Below, piece by piece: positions 63,829 through 64,000 of a stretch of DNA of 64,000 nucleotides (its first letter is position 1; each line of letters begins with the position of its first letter). Below the pieces are notes generated by a model that saw only the letters and a list, made by a program, of their open reading frames with translations, was not told where the DNA came from and made no database searches. Source of the DNA: an uncultured Flavobacteriaceae bacterium (GTDB lineage: Bacteria; Bacteroidota; Bacteroidia; Flavobacteriales; Flavobacteriaceae); contig CANLWB010000015.1 in the NCBI GenBank assembly GCA_947494695.1, positions 1 to 64,000 of the forward strand, written 5' to 3'. The position numbers and the translations under genes are program-made.

Positions 63829-64000
63829 TGAGCGTAAAAGCAAAGATACTCATAGACGAACATCAAATAAATGTGCTCTCTTTTAGTTTTGGCTTCAACC
63901 AAGGGACAGACACGAATAACAGACCTACTAAAAAATCAGTATTTGTTGGTTTACAATTGGAGATTGAAACCATAAGAGATTTAAACCTGGCGGATTGGGC
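63829..64000 (+). CDS. tssD: Type VI secretion tube protein TssD (Hcp), Bacteroidetes type, 5' part only
   Basis: The ATG at 63829 opens a frame running off the window (57 codons seen). It begins MSVKAKILIDEHQINVLSFS, then FNQGTDTNNRPTKKSVFVG and LQLEIETIRDLNLADW. This is the usual pattern of the Bacteroidetes T6SS-iii tube protein TssD: first strand, an F-N-Q-x-T-D turn, then R-P and a long second strand. The rest, and any other T6SS genes, lie beyond the right edge. Confidence 0.8.

Overview
The window reads as a chromosomal segment of a Flavobacteriaceae-type Bacteroidetes. It is AT-rich, lacks strong Shine-Dalgarno sequences, and uses -7 boxes of the form TAnnTTTG, in the best cases 19 nt after a TTG. 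It carries a fused secDF, secreted proteins with type IX secretion C-terminal domains, Bacteroidetes-type lipoproteins and a flavobacterial pattern of housekeeping genes. Genus cannot be fixed from sequence alone.

Layout. 0-5.5 kb: a heptamer repeat, folD, then a GH130 glycosidase fused to a response-regulator receiver domain, facing a two-domain family 4 glycosyltransferase. 5.8-13.7 kb: a minus-strand series of small enzymes (glyoxalase-like, rluF, hydrolase, cupin), a HerA-like ATPase and three modular secreted proteins sharing a QVGIGTT start. 13.7-16.6 kb: queE, a DUF2911 protein and a type IX-secreted beta-propeller. 16.6-21.9 kb: the operon gatC-gatA-gatB::aspS, in which GatB and aspartyl-tRNA synthetase are one polypeptide, preceded by an asparagine-rich leader peptide and an attenuator. 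22-26.7 kb: a decayed leucine-rich-repeat surface protein split around an intact gene, an AraC-family regulator, and 1.7 kb without protein genes that holds three tandem promoter-RNA-terminator cassettes with the same double operator. 26.7-35.6 kb: gyrB, an outer-membrane barrel, mdh and secDF. 36-43.4 kb: phospholipid genes (cdsA, psd, an acyl-CoA-binding protein), a LUD protein, ftsH, rsfS, birA, pyrE and a Nudix hydrolase. 43.5-51.3 kb: an M14 lipoprotein peptidase, SulP transporter, coaD, ddl, a PASTA protein and rluD. 51.6-64 kb: a ParDE toxin-antitoxin pair, yaaA, TPR proteins, a second AraC regulator, a second GH130, a merC-folE pair behind a Zur-like operator, a DNA-glycosylase-fold protein, and, cut by the right edge, the start of a Bacteroidetes type VI secretion tube protein (TssD/Hcp).

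The strongest biological stories are two. First, the tRNA-dependent asparagine operon: its leader peptide has eight Asn codons out of fifteen, followed by mutually exclusive hairpins ending in an intrinsic terminator, so Asn-tRNA shortage should switch on the enzymes that make Asn-tRNA; the synthetase and amidotransferase subunit are also physically fused. Second, the array of three apparently non-coding RNAs (25.3-26.4 kb), each with two 12-bp direct repeats spaced exactly 20 bp, a TATTTTTG promoter box and an AAAGCTGC-type terminator, lying just downstream of an AraC-family gene that is a candidate regulator. Further points of interest are the GH130-receiver fusion, the Zur-like operator placed on the -33 box of merC-folE, predicted leaderless genes, and related heptamer repeats at three gene borders.
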